DNA of 64,000 nucleotides from Solibacillus silvestris_B (GCF_051967575.1 NZ_JBQCJW010000011.1:1-64000), one strand, 5' to 3'. Counted from the first letter of the stretch, positions 9,366 to 18,683 are shown. Notes: generated by a model not told the origin, from the letters alone. Numbers and translations are program-made.

Positions 9366-9773
9366 GTGAATATTACGCAGAAATTATATAATTCAAGCAA
9401 TCAATTTAAAATCCATTTCGTGACAACATACGAACAGGCCGCTTTTTTAGCGAGAAATGAGCCGTATTTAACATTTGAAACGGCTGAGCAAAATTTTCTG
9501 GTGCCAAATGCAAATTTAACGATTGGCGAACGTATTGAAATAGATGATTCCGTGTATTATGCGATGGAAATTCATGCGACAGGCTCAAAATCGGAGTGGC
9601 AAGACATTCCGCAGTCGTTTACAAAACTAGTTATATTGCTGGAAGAGCAGCCATTAATGACAATGAATATCGGCCAAATAGCATTTGATGGCGATGCGGG
9701 ACTTACAATCGACGAAATTCCGAGCGAAAAATTGCAGCAAGCCGCTCAATTGTTGCATGACAGTCAAAAATAA
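9366..9773 (+). CDS. Conserved hypothetical protein
   Basis: A 135-residue soluble protein with no signal peptide, membrane segment or motif that I recognise. The central part (NLTIGERIEIDDSVYYAMEI) looks like beta structure. The assigned GTG has no ribosome binding site. The same frame stays open upstream to 9300 with a protein-like reading (YETFSGRKNTPFEEKL), but it offers no ATG, GTG or TTG there, so the true start is unresolved; an ATT start or a 5' frameshift is possible. It precedes the SRPBCC gene by 84 bases. Confidence 0.6.
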   Translation: MNITQKLYNSSNQFKIHFVTTYEQAAFLARNEPYLTFETAEQNFLVPNANLTIGERIEIDDSVYYAMEIHATGSKSEWQDIPQSFTKLVILLEEQPLMTMNIGQIAFDGDAGLTIDEIPSEKLQQAAQLLHDSQK

Positions 9774-9857
9774 CTATTCAGTCATAGCGGTTTCTATGCA
9801 ATACTAGAATAGTAAATGACATCATTTAAAGACTTATGAAGAAAGAAGTGTAGTAAT

Positions 9858-10292
9858 ATGGCACAAGCATCGCATTCAGTACAAATTCCAGTAAGCCAGG
9901 AGAAGGTTTGGGCATTCGTCAGTAAAATCGAAAAATGGGCAGTATTGGTTCCTGCATATAAAGGGCATAAGGAAGTGGACGCACAAACTTCGCACTGGAC
10001 ATTCGAAGGAAACTTTAAAGGCTTATCGAAAAAAGTGGAATTGGAAATTAAGATCGTGGAAATGATCGAGCCATCAACGATTAGATTTGAAATTAAAGGA
10101 CTGTCGGATAATTTCAAAGGCGGCGGCGAATTCAAAGCTGAGCCAAAAGATGGCGGTACATATATGACAGGCACGGTGGAAATTGCGGCGGGCGGTTTTT
10201 CAGGGGCGGTGTTAAATCCGGCGATTAAAATGTTATTGCCGAAAGTAACAACACGCCTCACGGAAAAAATTGCACGTCATATTCAAGCCTAG
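9858..10292 (+). CDS. SRPBCC / CoxG-like protein
   Basis: A 144-residue START/SRPBCC-fold protein related to the carbon monoxide dehydrogenase subunit G (CoxG) family. The N-terminal strand-helix pattern SHSVQIPVSQEKVWAFVSKI and central WTFEGNFKG and GGGEFKAEP segments are typical; the C-terminal long helix covers the lipid-like cavity. Despite the family name there is no CO dehydrogenase nearby; in Bacillales these are small ligand-binding proteins of unknown role. AAAGAAG precedes the ATG. A clear terminator follows. Confidence 0.75.
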   Translation: MAQASHSVQIPVSQEKVWAFVSKIEKWAVLVPAYKGHKEVDAQTSHWTFEGNFKGLSKKVELEIKIVEMIEPSTIRFEIKGLSDNFKGGGEFKAEPKDGGTYMTGTVEIAAGGFSGAVLNPAIKMLLPKVTTRLTEKIARHIQA

Positions 10293-10298
10293 CAAAAC

Positions 10299-10336
10299 TA
10301 ACCCACTGGGAAAACCGTTTCCAGTGGGTTTTTTTA
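10299..10336 (+). terminator. Rho-independent terminator
   Basis: AACCCACTGG (10300-10309) / CCAGTGGGTT (10321-10330) and seven T residues end the SRPBCC gene. Confidence 0.9.
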
Positions 10337-10866
10337 TGTTATGGGTATGATAGATTTTAGCATCGTGATAACTTTGCAAGAAAGTATTATCCCTGTCCAG
10401 GCAAACTGCGGTTATTTCATTTTAATTTAATCTTCTTGCTAGTATTGGGCAAAATTCCAATTTACTAATAGAGATCCTGGCTCTTAATTAAGGGAATAAA
10501 AAATAATTAAACGGAGATTTTCCGGCTATTTGTGCAATAAGGCACGTTTCAAGGGAAATAAGCGGAGATTTTCCGGTTATCCAAAGAAAAACTATCCATT
10601 TTCATGTTTTTTAGGTCAATAAACGGAATTTTTCCGTCTATTTAGATCATTTTTGATTGTATTTTCTAATTAAGCGGAATTTCTCCGTCTATTGATTAGC
10701 GTTTGCATTTAAACTCGTCTCGTAACCAGTAACAGCGGATCCCCCTTCATCCCAGAAGCAGATTTGCTTGAAAACTTATGATAAATATCACATGGAACAT
10801 ATGACAACTTCTTCTATAGCAATTACCTTCAGTTCTTTATAATAGTGATAAGAAAGAGGTGGTTTT
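10337..10866. other. Long intergenic region containing repeat cluster
   Basis: About 530 bases with no convincing reading frame on either strand. The middle holds the four-copy dyad repeat described separately (10508-10693). The last 60 bases should hold the trhA promoter: TATAAT at 10838-10843 lies 27 bases before the start codon, with a GAGGTGG ribosome binding site. Confidence 0.6.
10508..10693. repeat. Four-copy intergenic dyad repeat
   Basis: Four copies of a 23-base unit start at 10508, 10559, 10620 and 10671. The shared pattern is TAARCGGARWTTTTCCG followed by KYTATT. Each core is a dyad (CGGA...TCCG). Spacings of 51, 61 and 51 bases rule out a single reading frame. The DNA between units is not repeated, so it is not a CRISPR array. 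It resembles a dispersed intergenic repeat family. Confidence 0.8.
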
Positions 10867-11508
10867 ATGGCACAAATCATGGTGGAACAAAGCGGGTATA
10901 GCACGAAGGAAGAGTTTTGGAACGGAATGACACATGGGATTGCCGCATTATTGACGATTCCGGCCACATTGCTGTTAGTGGATAAAGCACAAAATCATGG
11001 CTCGGCAATTGAGCTCATTAGCTATGTTATTTTTGGAATATCAATGTTTTGCTTATATTTTGCCTCAACGATGTATCATGCATGGCCAACACATAAAACA
11101 TTTCTGAAAAAGCTTGATCACAGCTCTATCTTCTTATTGATTGCCGGAACATACACACCCGTTGTATTAGTTGCTATTGGCGGGAAATTAGGCTGGACCA
11201 TTTTCGCGATACAATGGACATTGGCGTTAGCCGGCATTGTATTAAAACAATTTTTCGTTTACCGTTTTAAATTATTATCGCTTCTCGTATATATCGGCAT
11301 GGGCTGGATCATTATTTTTGTCGCAAAGCCGTTGTTTGGCCATATTGGAACAGCAGGTTTTGCTGCATTATTAATCGGGGGCCTTTGCTATACTGTCGGC
11401 ACATATTTCTATAAAAATAACCGCATTCCGTACAATCACGCAATTTGGCATTTATTCGTAATGGGCGGTAGCGTAGCGATGTTTTTGGCAATTTACTTAT
11501 ATGTATAA
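10867..11508 (+). CDS. trhA: Hemolysin III / TrhA-type membrane protein
   Basis: A 213-residue integral membrane protein of the hemolysin III (PAQR-like, YqfA/YplQ) family with seven hydrophobic segments. Conserved metal-site residues are visible: NGMTHG in helix 1, STMYHAW (about residues 61-67), KLDHSSIF and YNHAIWHLFV near the end (two His). TrhA in other bacteria affects membrane fluidity homeostasis; lytic activity is doubtful despite the name. GAGGTGG lies 7 bases before the ATG. Confidence 0.88.
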   Translation: MAQIMVEQSGYSTKEEFWNGMTHGIAALLTIPATLLLVDKAQNHGSAIELISYVIFGISMFCLYFASTMYHAWPTHKTFLKKLDHSSIFLLIAGTYTPVVLVAIGGKLGWTIFAIQWTLALAGIVLKQFFVYRFKLLSLLVYIGMGWIIIFVAKPLFGHIGTAGFAALLIGGLCYTVGTYFYKNNRIPYNHAIWHLFVMGGSVAMFLAIYLYV

Positions 11509-11546
11509 AAAAGAGTCAATTCCGGCATATGGAATTGACTCTTTAT
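11507..11546. terminator. Terminator after trhA
   Basis: Stem AGAGTCAATTCC (11512-11523) / GGAATTGACTCT (11531-11542) with flanking A- and T-runs. Confidence 0.85.
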
Positions 11547-11661
11547 ATTCATTCAGCATATGTTACGGATACGTGCTGAATTGGCGGAAATCCCGGATTG
11601 TTATGGGCAATCTGAAGGATAAGCCAAAAATCCGGACCCGATTATGATAACGGTAATTTGA

Positions 11662-12477
11662 TTAAATGCTAGCCGTAAACTTTTCAATCAAATCTTGCAA
11701 GTAATCGTCATAATGTTCTTCGTTGCGTTTTTTCATCTCATCTAAAACTTGATTTAAAAACGCTTTGTTATCCATAAATTGGTCGGGCAATGTTTCGTAC
11801 AGAAGCTGATGATGGTAATTTTCCTGATCCAGATAAAGTTCGAAATAGTAGCCCAACTTATCCTCTTCATTGAAAAGATGCATCATGCATTCCACTTCAT
11901 AACATTGCATAATAAAATCATGTTTGAACCCGATTTGGACAGTAAATGCAATATGTCCGCCTTCGGAATCTATTTTAAAAGGACTTATTTTTGATATGAT
12001 TTGATTTTGATGCGTAAGCCAGTATAGCTGGTTTGCTTGGCGGTTTGTCGTGAAGCTGGTAATTCCTTTTGCTGCGTTTTCCATTAAAAAATGTTTGGCC
12101 AGTTTTGCTTGTATCGCTTCTTCAATTGATTCTGAAGTGGCGATTTTGTCAAGTTGCTGACATACCGCCTGTAAAAGTGCGGGACTTTTTTGCAAATGCT
12201 CAATAATTTTTTTCAGCTGCATTGGAAAAACATTCGGTATATTTACTAAATCGACGGCAAGTGTCATTCCAACCCCTTGTTTATTCAATCCGAGAATTAA
12301 TTTTAAAGGGACGCTTTTTGCATAGAAATCATTTTTTTCAACATAGCAGAAAGCCCGAATTGAAAACGTAAATTCATCTTTGTTGCTATCATTTATTTTT
12401 TTGCAAGATAAATGAGTTTGCATAAGCTCATCTGATGCTAAATAAAGCATTGTTTGTTTTGTTTCAGAATTATGCAT
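11662..12477 (-). CDS. Hypothetical cytosolic protein
   Basis: A 271-residue soluble protein that I cannot assign to a family. No signal peptide or membrane segment is visible. The N-terminal half has alternating strands (FTFSIRAFCYVEKNDFYAK, VPLKLILGLNK); the C-terminal 60 residues are acidic and helical (NQVLDEMKKRNEEHYDDYLQ). A good AGGAGG ribosome binding site lies 10 bases before the ATG. It stands alone between trhA and ytfP, on the same strand as ytfP. Confidence 0.7.
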   Translation of the reverse strand: MHNSETKQTMLYLASDELMQTHLSCKKINDSNKDEFTFSIRAFCYVEKNDFYAKSVPLKLILGLNKQGVGMTLAVDLVNIPNVFPMQLKKIIEHLQKSPALLQAVCQQLDKIATSESIEEAIQAKLAKHFLMENAAKGITSFTTNRQANQLYWLTHQNQIISKISPFKIDSEGGHIAFTVQIGFKHDFIMQCYEVECMMHLFNEEDKLGYYFELYLDQENYHHQLLYETLPDQFMDNKAFLNQVLDEMKKRNEEHYDDYLQDLIEKFTASI

Positions 12478-12556
12478 CGTGCAGTATCCTCCTGAGTGTA
12501 CGTACCTTTTATGATACTAGGGAATGATTAGGAGTTCTAGTATTTTCCTGTGAAAA

Positions 12557-13819
12557 TTAGTAACTTTCGCTTTGTGCAGCACTCATTCCCGCAATCCGTC
12601 CGGTAACGAGCGCAGATGTAATATTATAACCACCAGTATAACCGTGAATATCCAAAATTTCACCACAGAAATAAAGTCCTCGTTTTTTCTTGGAAGCCAT
12701 CGTTTTTGGCTCGATTTCTTTTACGGAAACACCGCCGCCTGTGACGAATGCTTTTTCGATCGGTTGTGTACCATGAACATCCATCGTAAATGCGACAAGC
12801 TCGCGTGCAAAGTTCCGGATTTTCTCTTGCGATAATTCAATTCCTGTCAATATGGGATCAATCCCTGCACGCTCCATCAAAAATAAGAGCCAACGTTCAG
12901 GCACAAGCGACTTCCACAAGTTTTTCACTGCTTTTTTCGGTTCTTCTTTAATCATTTTATTCAACATTTGGAAGCATGTTTCTTCATTGTAGTTTGGCAA
13001 TGATTGAATGCGTACTTGCACCGGGGCACTGCCGGTTTTTAGCTGCTCTTTGACGATGAATTGACTGCAGCGTAATATTGCAGGCCCGCTTAAGCCGAAA
13101 TGTGTAAATAACATATCCATTTGATGTGTTACGAGCACCTTCCCTTTTTTATTCAGGACGGATACCGCAACATCGCGCAATGCCAGTCCTTGCAGTTCGC
13201 GGGATTGGATAAATGGTTCCTTTGATGTGACAGGCACTTCTGTTGGATATAATGCTGTTACTGTATGGCCGGCACGCTCTGCCCATGGATAGCCGTCCCC
13301 GGTAGAGCCTGTTTGTGGAACGGCTTTACCGCCAACTGCCACAACAACAGCTTTTGTACGTATTTCCTCCCCGTTTTCCAATCGAACACCGTAAATTTGT
13401 TCATCATCCATCAATAATTTATTGACGGCTGTGTGCAAACGTATTTCCACGTTTAGACGTCTCATTTCGTTTACGAGAGCATCAACGACATCTTGTGCAC
13501 GATCAGATACAGGAAACATGCGGCCATGGTCTTCTTCTTTCAGCGGTACGCCAAGCCCTTCAAAAAATGCGATAATATCTTCATTGTTGTAAACGGTAAA
13601 AGGGCTATACAAAAAACGCCCATTGCCGGGAATATGCTTAATAATTTCTTCCGCTGACAAACGGTTTGTTACGTTGCAGCGCCCCCCGCCTGAAATTGCG
13701 AGCTTTTTGCCGAGCTTTGAGCCTTTTTCAAGCAGCAGCACCTTTTTATTTTTCTCGGCTGCGGCAATCGCTGCCATCAATCCTGATGGGCCGCCTCCAA
13801 TAATAATGACATCAAACAT
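12557..13819 (-). CDS. ytfP: FAD-dependent oxidoreductase YtfP (HI0933 family)
   Basis: About 420 residues. The N-terminal dinucleotide-binding motif is IIIGGGPSGLMAAIAAAE with the ribose-binding Glu in LLLEKG. The GRCNVTN stretch (about residues 48-54) is characteristic of the HI0933/YtfP/BaiN family, as are VVAVGGKAVPQTGSTGDGY and the C-terminal FVTGGGVSVKEI and GLYFCGEILDIHGYTGGYN. Family members bind FAD; the physiological substrate is unknown. The ATG at 13819 is preferred over a GTG 15 bases upstream because only the former has a GTGAG-like site at useful distance. Confidence 0.9.
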   Translation of the reverse strand: MFDVIIIGGGPSGLMAAIAAAEKNKKVLLLEKGSKLGKKLAISGGGRCNVTNRLSAEEIIKHIPGNGRFLYSPFTVYNNEDIIAFFEGLGVPLKEEDHGRMFPVSDRAQDVVDALVNEMRRLNVEIRLHTAVNKLLMDDEQIYGVRLENGEEIRTKAVVVAVGGKAVPQTGSTGDGYPWAERAGHTVTALYPTEVPVTSKEPFIQSRELQGLALRDVAVSVLNKKGKVLVTHQMDMLFTHFGLSGPAILRCSQFIVKEQLKTGSAPVQVRIQSLPNYNEETCFQMLNKMIKEEPKKAVKNLWKSLVPERWLLFLMERAGIDPILTGIELSQEKIRNFARELVAFTMDVHGTQPIEKAFVTGGGVSVKEIEPKTMASKKKRGLYFCGEILDIHGYTGGYNITSALVTGRIAGMSAAQSESY

Positions 13820-14084
13820 ATAATAATTTCTCACTTTCTTTAACTAAAATTTTCTTTTCAACGGATTTTTTCTATTCCTTATTATACATGAAATGAAGAA
13901 ACTATTTGAGTAAATGGTCTTTCACATGTAAACTTGTAAAAGGAAATGTCGGGGAACTTTTTCGTCTCAGTCCCGTCACAAGTAGAAGTAAAATAATGTA
14001 AAAACATTCCTGGTTACCAATGGAGGAAAATAATCTGATTTGGTATAAAACGCGAATTTTCATATAGAAACGGTAGGTTATTTC

Positions 14085-15701
14085 ATGTCTTCATTAATGA
14101 AAGGAACAGCCATTTTAACGATTGGTTTGTTTCTATCGAAGCTTTTAGGGTTAATTTATATTTTCCCGTTTTACGCCATTGTAGGCGAAGAGAACATTGT
14201 TTTGTACAACTATGCCTACATTCCATATAACATAATGTTAAGTATTGCCATCGCAGGACTGCCAATCGCTGTATCAAAGTTCGTTTCGAAGTATAATGCG
14301 CTTGGAGATTATGATGCGGGGCGGCGCTTAGTAAAAACAGGTGCCCTGCTTATGACGCTTACAGGAGTTGCGGCGTTTATTTTGATGAATTTGCTTGCAG
14401 AGCCAATTGCCAATATCGTCATTGTGGATGAGGAACAGGCATTTTCGGTCGAGCAAATTGCCAATGTCATTAAATGGGTAAGCTATGCACTCATTGTCGT
14501 GCCGTTCATGAGTTTAGTGCGCGGGTATTTGCAAGGGTACGGGCATTATTTGCCGACATCTGTATCTCAGTTAATCGAGCAGCTTATAAGAATAGTCTTT
14601 TTATTGGGCGGCGCATTTATCGTCGTCAATGTATTTGATGGGAGTATCATTACGGCAATTAATTTATCGGTATTTGCGGCATTCATTGGGGCAATCGGCG
14701 GGCTTGTTACGCTATTTTACTTTTGGAAGAAACTGCGGCCTGAAATTAAAGCTGTTCAAGTTATCGCTCCGAAGCAGTATCAGCTGCCATATACAACGAT
14801 GTATAAGGAAATTTTCAAATATTCGATTCCAGTTGTATTCGTCGGACTTGGAAGCTCGTTATTCCAGCTTGTCGATATGCTGACATTCAACAGAGCGATG
14901 ATCGCCAGTGGAATATCAGCTGAAATTACCGATACTTATTTCACGATGCTAAACCTGTTGACACAAAAAATCGTCATGATCCCAGTCGTTTTAGCGACAG
15001 GCTTTTCAATGGCAATTATTCCGACTGTCACGAAATTTTTCACGGAAGGAAATTTACAGCAAGTGCACAATGCGATGGATAAGACATATCAAGTGCTGCT
15101 ATTCATCACCGTGCCTGCTGCTATCGGAATTTCGATTTTGGCGGATGACTTATACCATTTCTTCTATTCATACAGTGAAATGGGGACACAGGTGTTGAGC
15201 CATTATGCACCGCTTGCGATTTTCTTTGCGCTATTCACCGTAACAGCCGCGATACTGCAAGGTGTAGATTATCAAAAATGGGTCGTATTCAGTCTATTGG
15301 CAGGCTTGTTCGTGAAAACGATTTTAAACACGCCGCTTATCCATCTCATGTCAGTGGATGGCGCAATTTTAGCTACGGCGCTTGGCTATATTACTACAAT
15401 TGTCATTAATATTTATGTAATCCATAAAGTGACGAACTACAAAGCGAAAGTTGCATTGCGCCGTATTTTATTGATTATTCTTTTAACAGTGTTAATGGCC
15501 TGCGCTGTTTTGTTGACACATATGGCGTTGACAGCGATCGCTCCAGCAACATCCAAGCTATTGGCATTAATTTATGCAATGGTTTGTGCAGCGGTAGGGG
15601 TAGTTATATACGGAACGATTTCGTATAAATTAGGATTGGCGCAGCTATTATTAGGGGATAAGCTAACAAAAATTGCACGAAAATTGCGTTTGGTAAAATA
15701 A
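14085..15701 (+). CDS. ytgP: Lipid II flippase-type protein, MurJ/YtgP
   Basis: A 538-residue MOP-superfamily membrane protein with about 14 hydrophobic segments, matching the B. subtilis YtgP (MurJ-type) group. Its start (MKGTAILTIGLFLSKLLGLI) and PFYAIVGEENIVLYNYAYIPY are family signatures. Members flip lipid-linked peptidoglycan precursor or other polyprenyl-linked sugars across the membrane. The ribosome binding site is weak; the ATG at 14097 is a possible alternative. It is followed 47 bases later by ytzG, as in related genomes. Confidence 0.88.
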   Translation: MSSLMKGTAILTIGLFLSKLLGLIYIFPFYAIVGEENIVLYNYAYIPYNIMLSIAIAGLPIAVSKFVSKYNALGDYDAGRRLVKTGALLMTLTGVAAFILMNLLAEPIANIVIVDEEQAFSVEQIANVIKWVSYALIVVPFMSLVRGYLQGYGHYLPTSVSQLIEQLIRIVFLLGGAFIVVNVFDGSIITAINLSVFAAFIGAIGGLVTLFYFWKKLRPEIKAVQVIAPKQYQLPYTTMYKEIFKYSIPVVFVGLGSSLFQLVDMLTFNRAMIASGISAEITDTYFTMLNLLTQKIVMIPVVLATGFSMAIIPTVTKFFTEGNLQQVHNAMDKTYQVLLFITVPAAIGISILADDLYHFFYSYSEMGTQVLSHYAPLAIFFALFTVTAAILQGVDYQKWVVFSLLAGLFVKTILNTPLIHLMSVDGAILATALGYITTIVINIYVIHKVTNYKAKVALRRILLIILLTVLMACAVLLTHMALTAIAPATSKLLALIYAMVCAAVGVVIYGTISYKLGLAQLLLGDKLTKIARKLRLVK

Positions 15702-15714
15702 AAAATACGAAAGC

Positions 15715-15737
15715 GATTACGCCAAGGCATAGTTGAT
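15715..15737 (+). repeat. Short leader motif, copy 1
   Basis: ATTACGCCAAGGC followed by TAGTTGAT just before ytzG closely resembles 43797-43819 before acsA (about 18 of 23 positions shared). Function unknown; see findings. Confidence 0.45.
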
Positions 15738-15748
15738 TGGAGGGCATT

Positions 15749-16462
15749 ATGCGATTAGATAAATTATTGGCAAATATGGGCTACGGCTCGCGAAAAGAAG
15801 TAAAGCAATTATTAAAGCAAAAGGCGGTAACCGTGGATGGCATGACAGTAAAAGACTCGGCGATGCATGTCGACCCCGAAAAACAAAATATTTCTGTTTT
15901 AGGGGAGCGTATCGAATATGTGGAATTTATATATTTAATGATGAATAAACCGCCCGGTGTCATATCCGCGACAGAAGACCGCTATGATCAGACAGTGATT
16001 GATTTGTTGGATCCTTCTTTTCAACATTTTGAGCCGTTTCCTGTAGGGCGGCTTGACAAAGATACAGAAGGATTGCTGCTCATTACAAATGACGGCAAAT
16101 TAGCACATAATTTATTGTCCCCGAAAAAGCATGTGCCAAAATGGTATTATGCGAAAATCGATGGAGTTGTGACAGAGCATGATATCGAGGTTTTTGCACA
16201 AGGGGTAACATTGGATGACGGATACAAGACGAAGCCTGGTCAATTAAAAATATTAGTTTCCGATGAACAATCCGAAATCGAGCTGATGATCCAGGAAGGT
16301 AAATTCCATCAAGTGAAGCGCATGTTTGAGGCAGTTGGCAAAAAGGTGACATATTTAAAACGGATATCGATGGGACCGCTGCAAATAGACGAACAGTTGG
16401 CATTAGGCGAATATCGGGAGCTTACAGAACAGGAACTTGCTCTTTTGGCAGCACATGAATAA
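15749..16462 (+). CDS. ytzG: 16S rRNA pseudouridine synthase (RsuA/YtzG family)
   Basis: A 237-residue enzyme. An N-terminal S4 RNA-binding domain (MRLDKLLANMGYGSRKEVKQ) precedes the catalytic domain with GRLDKDTEGLLLITNDG, whose Asp is the nucleophile. RsuA-type enzymes isomerise a single uridine in 16S rRNA (U516 in E. coli). The ATG at 15749 has GGAGGG five bases upstream, so the TTG at 15737 is rejected. A strong terminator follows. Confidence 0.92.
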   Translation: MRLDKLLANMGYGSRKEVKQLLKQKAVTVDGMTVKDSAMHVDPEKQNISVLGERIEYVEFIYLMMNKPPGVISATEDRYDQTVIDLLDPSFQHFEPFPVGRLDKDTEGLLLITNDGKLAHNLLSPKKHVPKWYYAKIDGVVTEHDIEVFAQGVTLDDGYKTKPGQLKILVSDEQSEIELMIQEGKFHQVKRMFEAVGKKVTYLKRISMGPLQIDEQLALGEYRELTEQELALLAAHE

Positions 16463-16463
16463 G

Positions 16464-16505
16464 GAAAAAGCGAATGCCCCGACGAAAAGGCATTCGCTTT
16501 TTTTA
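16464..16505 (+). terminator. Terminator after ytzG
   Basis: AAAAAGCGAATGCC / GGCATTCGCTTTTTTT, a perfect stem with a T-run. Confidence 0.9.
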
Positions 16506-16649
16506 GTTCTGCGTGTCAAGAACTAAGTGGGCGTTTCGCTAAATCGCAACGTCCAAAATATTGCATTGTGTAACTGATCGACACCTTAAGTTATGTTGGG
16601 ACAAATTAGTCCTTTCTCACAAAATAAGAATCAGCCGCTTTCAAAAATT

Positions 16650-16871
16650 CTAAGATGTCATTTTTACTTTTTTCTTCGTCGTTGTCCATTTACCTCGACT
16701 TGGGCTCATTACCAAGTCATTGAAGGCTAACACATTCAAATCTCTTTGAATGGTGCGAGGAGTGATGTTAAACTCTTCGACTAAATCCTGTGTAGTCACT
16801 TCTCCTTTATTGAGGATAAACATATACACGTCTTTAATACGATTAAGCATTCTATCAGTAGTTGGTTTCAT
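16650..16871 (-). CDS. ytzE: DeoR-type HTH regulator YtzE
   Basis: A 73-residue stand-alone DeoR-type winged helix: VTTQDLVEEFNITPRTIQRDLNVLAFNDLV contains the helix-turn-helix. There is no effector domain, as in B. subtilis YtzE (about 72 residues, starting MKP.T.RML). The ATG at 16871 lies 9 bases after GGAGTGG; the TTG at 16877 is too close. It sits between ytzG and pepV and is divergent from pepV, so it may regulate that gene, which is inference. Confidence 0.88.
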   Translation of the reverse strand: MKPTTDRMLNRIKDVYMFILNKGEVTTQDLVEEFNITPRTIQRDLNVLAFNDLVMSPSRGKWTTTKKKVKMTS

Positions 16872-16877
16872 ATCCAA

Positions 16878-17268
16878 AAACCACTCCTTCGATCTTAAAT
16901 TCTCATGGCATAAGACTAGCGGACGACAAAATATGTGCGGAGTGCACTTAGGCTTTAAATGTTTGCCTTAGACATCCCCTTTTCTGAAAGTTTTGCCAGA
17001 ATAAATGTTCTGACACATACATTATAGCGAAAAATTAAATGAATTTCCATAATAGACATGCATTTATTGATAACTTTACAGAAAATTCATATATTTAATA
17101 TTACTAGTAAAGATAGTTAATAATGATTATTCGATACAATAGAGGCGATTTCCTTTAAATGTTATTATCCATCATATGATGACAGCTAAAACAATTAAAA
17201 CTAAATTGTATATTGTATTTTCGATTAGAAGGAGTACAATAACGATATTAAAAAAATGAGGTGTGTTT
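16878..17268 (+). promoter_or_regulatory. ytzE-pepV intergenic region with Fur-like dyad
   Basis: There is no gene in this 390-base divergent region. A perfect 13-base dyad AATAATGATTATT (17119-17131) resembles the core of a Fur box. TACAAT (17135-17140) directly after it is a possible -10 but has no good -35. The region is AT-rich and holds a second purine-rich site (AGAAGGAG near 17227) not followed by a start codon. Confidence 0.4.
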
Positions 17269-18663
17269 ATGGATTGGCTACAAATGGCGCATGTAAGAAA
17301 GCAGGAATTGATCGAGGAATTGCAGCAATTGATCCAAATCGAAAGTGTGAAAGATGAAAGAAACTTTTCTGATTTAATGCCTTTTGGCGCTGGTCCGAAA
17401 GCGGCTCTGGATTTCATGCTTCAAAAAGGGGCAGCCCAAGGAATGAAAACAAAAAATATTGACCAAATGGCGGGACATATTGAAATGGGGCAAGGTGAGG
17501 AAATTGTCGGGGTATTATGCCATGTTGATGTTGTTCCTGCAGGGAATCTTCAAAGCTGGACATATCCTCCTTTTGAAGGGCATGTTGTGGACGGCAAATT
17601 ATTTGGTCGCGGCGCCATTGATGATAAAGGACCGACAATTGCGGCATGGTTGGCGATGAAGATGATTCATGATGCGGACATACCTTTGAAAAAACGTGTT
17701 CGAATGATTATCGGGACAGACGAAGAAAGCGGTTTTCGATGTGTGGACCGTTATTTTGAAAAAGAAGAAATGCCGACAATCGGTTTTGCGCCGGATGCGG
17801 ATTTCCCTTTAATCAATGCTGAAAAGGGAATTGCCCACCTCATTTTTTCCGGAAAAGAAAAAAGAGCATCCGATGAGCAGCTCATTTCATTCCACGCTGG
17901 AAAAAGAATCAACATGGTGCCGGATGAGGCGACTGCTACTTTAAAATATGCCGACTCCTGCGCAAATGAGAATTTTCAGAAATATTTAACGGAAAATAAT
18001 GTTGAAGGCACATACACTGAAACGGAAAATGGGATTATAATAGTTGTTAAAGGAAAATCAGCCCATGCAATGGAACCGGAGAAAGGCCGAAATGCAGCGG
18101 TTTATTTAGCGGAATTTCTGCAAAATACCGTAATAACAAAGCAAAGTAAAACTTTTGTTGATTTTATCGTGAAACTTTTTGGCAATGACCATTATGGCAC
18201 TGCATTGCAATTCCATTTTGAAGATGAAATGTCAGGACCGACAACATTGAATCCCGGGATTGTCGCATTTGATGAATGTGGTGCATCAATTGAAATTAGT
18301 ATGCGCTATTCCGTAACCTATCCTTTTGAAGAAAAAATAACGAAAGCTCAAATGTTATTGCAGCAAGAGGCATTTACGCTGGATGTGGCGAGCAACTCCA
18401 TTCCGCATTATGTAGGCGAGGATGATGAGCTTGTTCATACATTATTGCAAGTGTACCGCAAATACAGCAATGATTATTCGAAGCCATTGTCAACTGGCGG
18501 CGGGACATATGCGCGCGTTATGGAAAAGGGAGTGGCATTCGGGATGCTATTTCCTGGTGAACCGGATGTTGCTCATCAAGCAGATGAATTTGTCGATATA
18601 GAAAACCTGATAAAAGCGACCGCGATTTATGCAGAAGCAATCGTAAAATTGGCAACAAACTAA
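17269..18663 (+). CDS. pepV: Dipeptidase PepV (M20 family)
   Basis: A 464-residue zinc dipeptidase that hydrolyses short peptides, including beta-alanyl and unspecific dipeptides. Metal ligands are seen in HVDVVPAG (His), GRGAIDDKGP (bridging Asp), GTDEESGF (catalytic and binding Glu), GFAPDADFPLINAEKG (Asp) and DVAHQADEF (His). The lid domain includes KSAHAMEPEKGRNA. Length fits PepV. GAGGTG (17258-17263) lies five bases before the ATG at 17269, which rejects the GTG two codons earlier. dat follows 20 bases later, so they probably form an operon linking peptide breakdown and D-amino acid supply. Confidence 0.95.
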   Translation: MDWLQMAHVRKQELIEELQQLIQIESVKDERNFSDLMPFGAGPKAALDFMLQKGAAQGMKTKNIDQMAGHIEMGQGEEIVGVLCHVDVVPAGNLQSWTYPPFEGHVVDGKLFGRGAIDDKGPTIAAWLAMKMIHDADIPLKKRVRMIIGTDEESGFRCVDRYFEKEEMPTIGFAPDADFPLINAEKGIAHLIFSGKEKRASDEQLISFHAGKRINMVPDEATATLKYADSCANENFQKYLTENNVEGTYTETENGIIIVVKGKSAHAMEPEKGRNAAVYLAEFLQNTVITKQSKTFVDFIVKLFGNDHYGTALQFHFEDEMSGPTTLNPGIVAFDECGASIEISMRYSVTYPFEEKITKAQMLLQQEAFTLDVASNSIPHYVGEDDELVHTLLQVYRKYSNDYSKPLSTGGGTYARVMEKGVAFGMLFPGEPDVAHQADEFVDIENLIKATAIYAEAIVKLATN

Positions 18664-18683
18664 TAAAAAAGGTGGTATATGAG

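Noticed and set aside
10508..10693. CRISPR-like array
   Set aside because: The units are only similar, not identical, spacing is uneven, there is no leader and no cas gene in the window.
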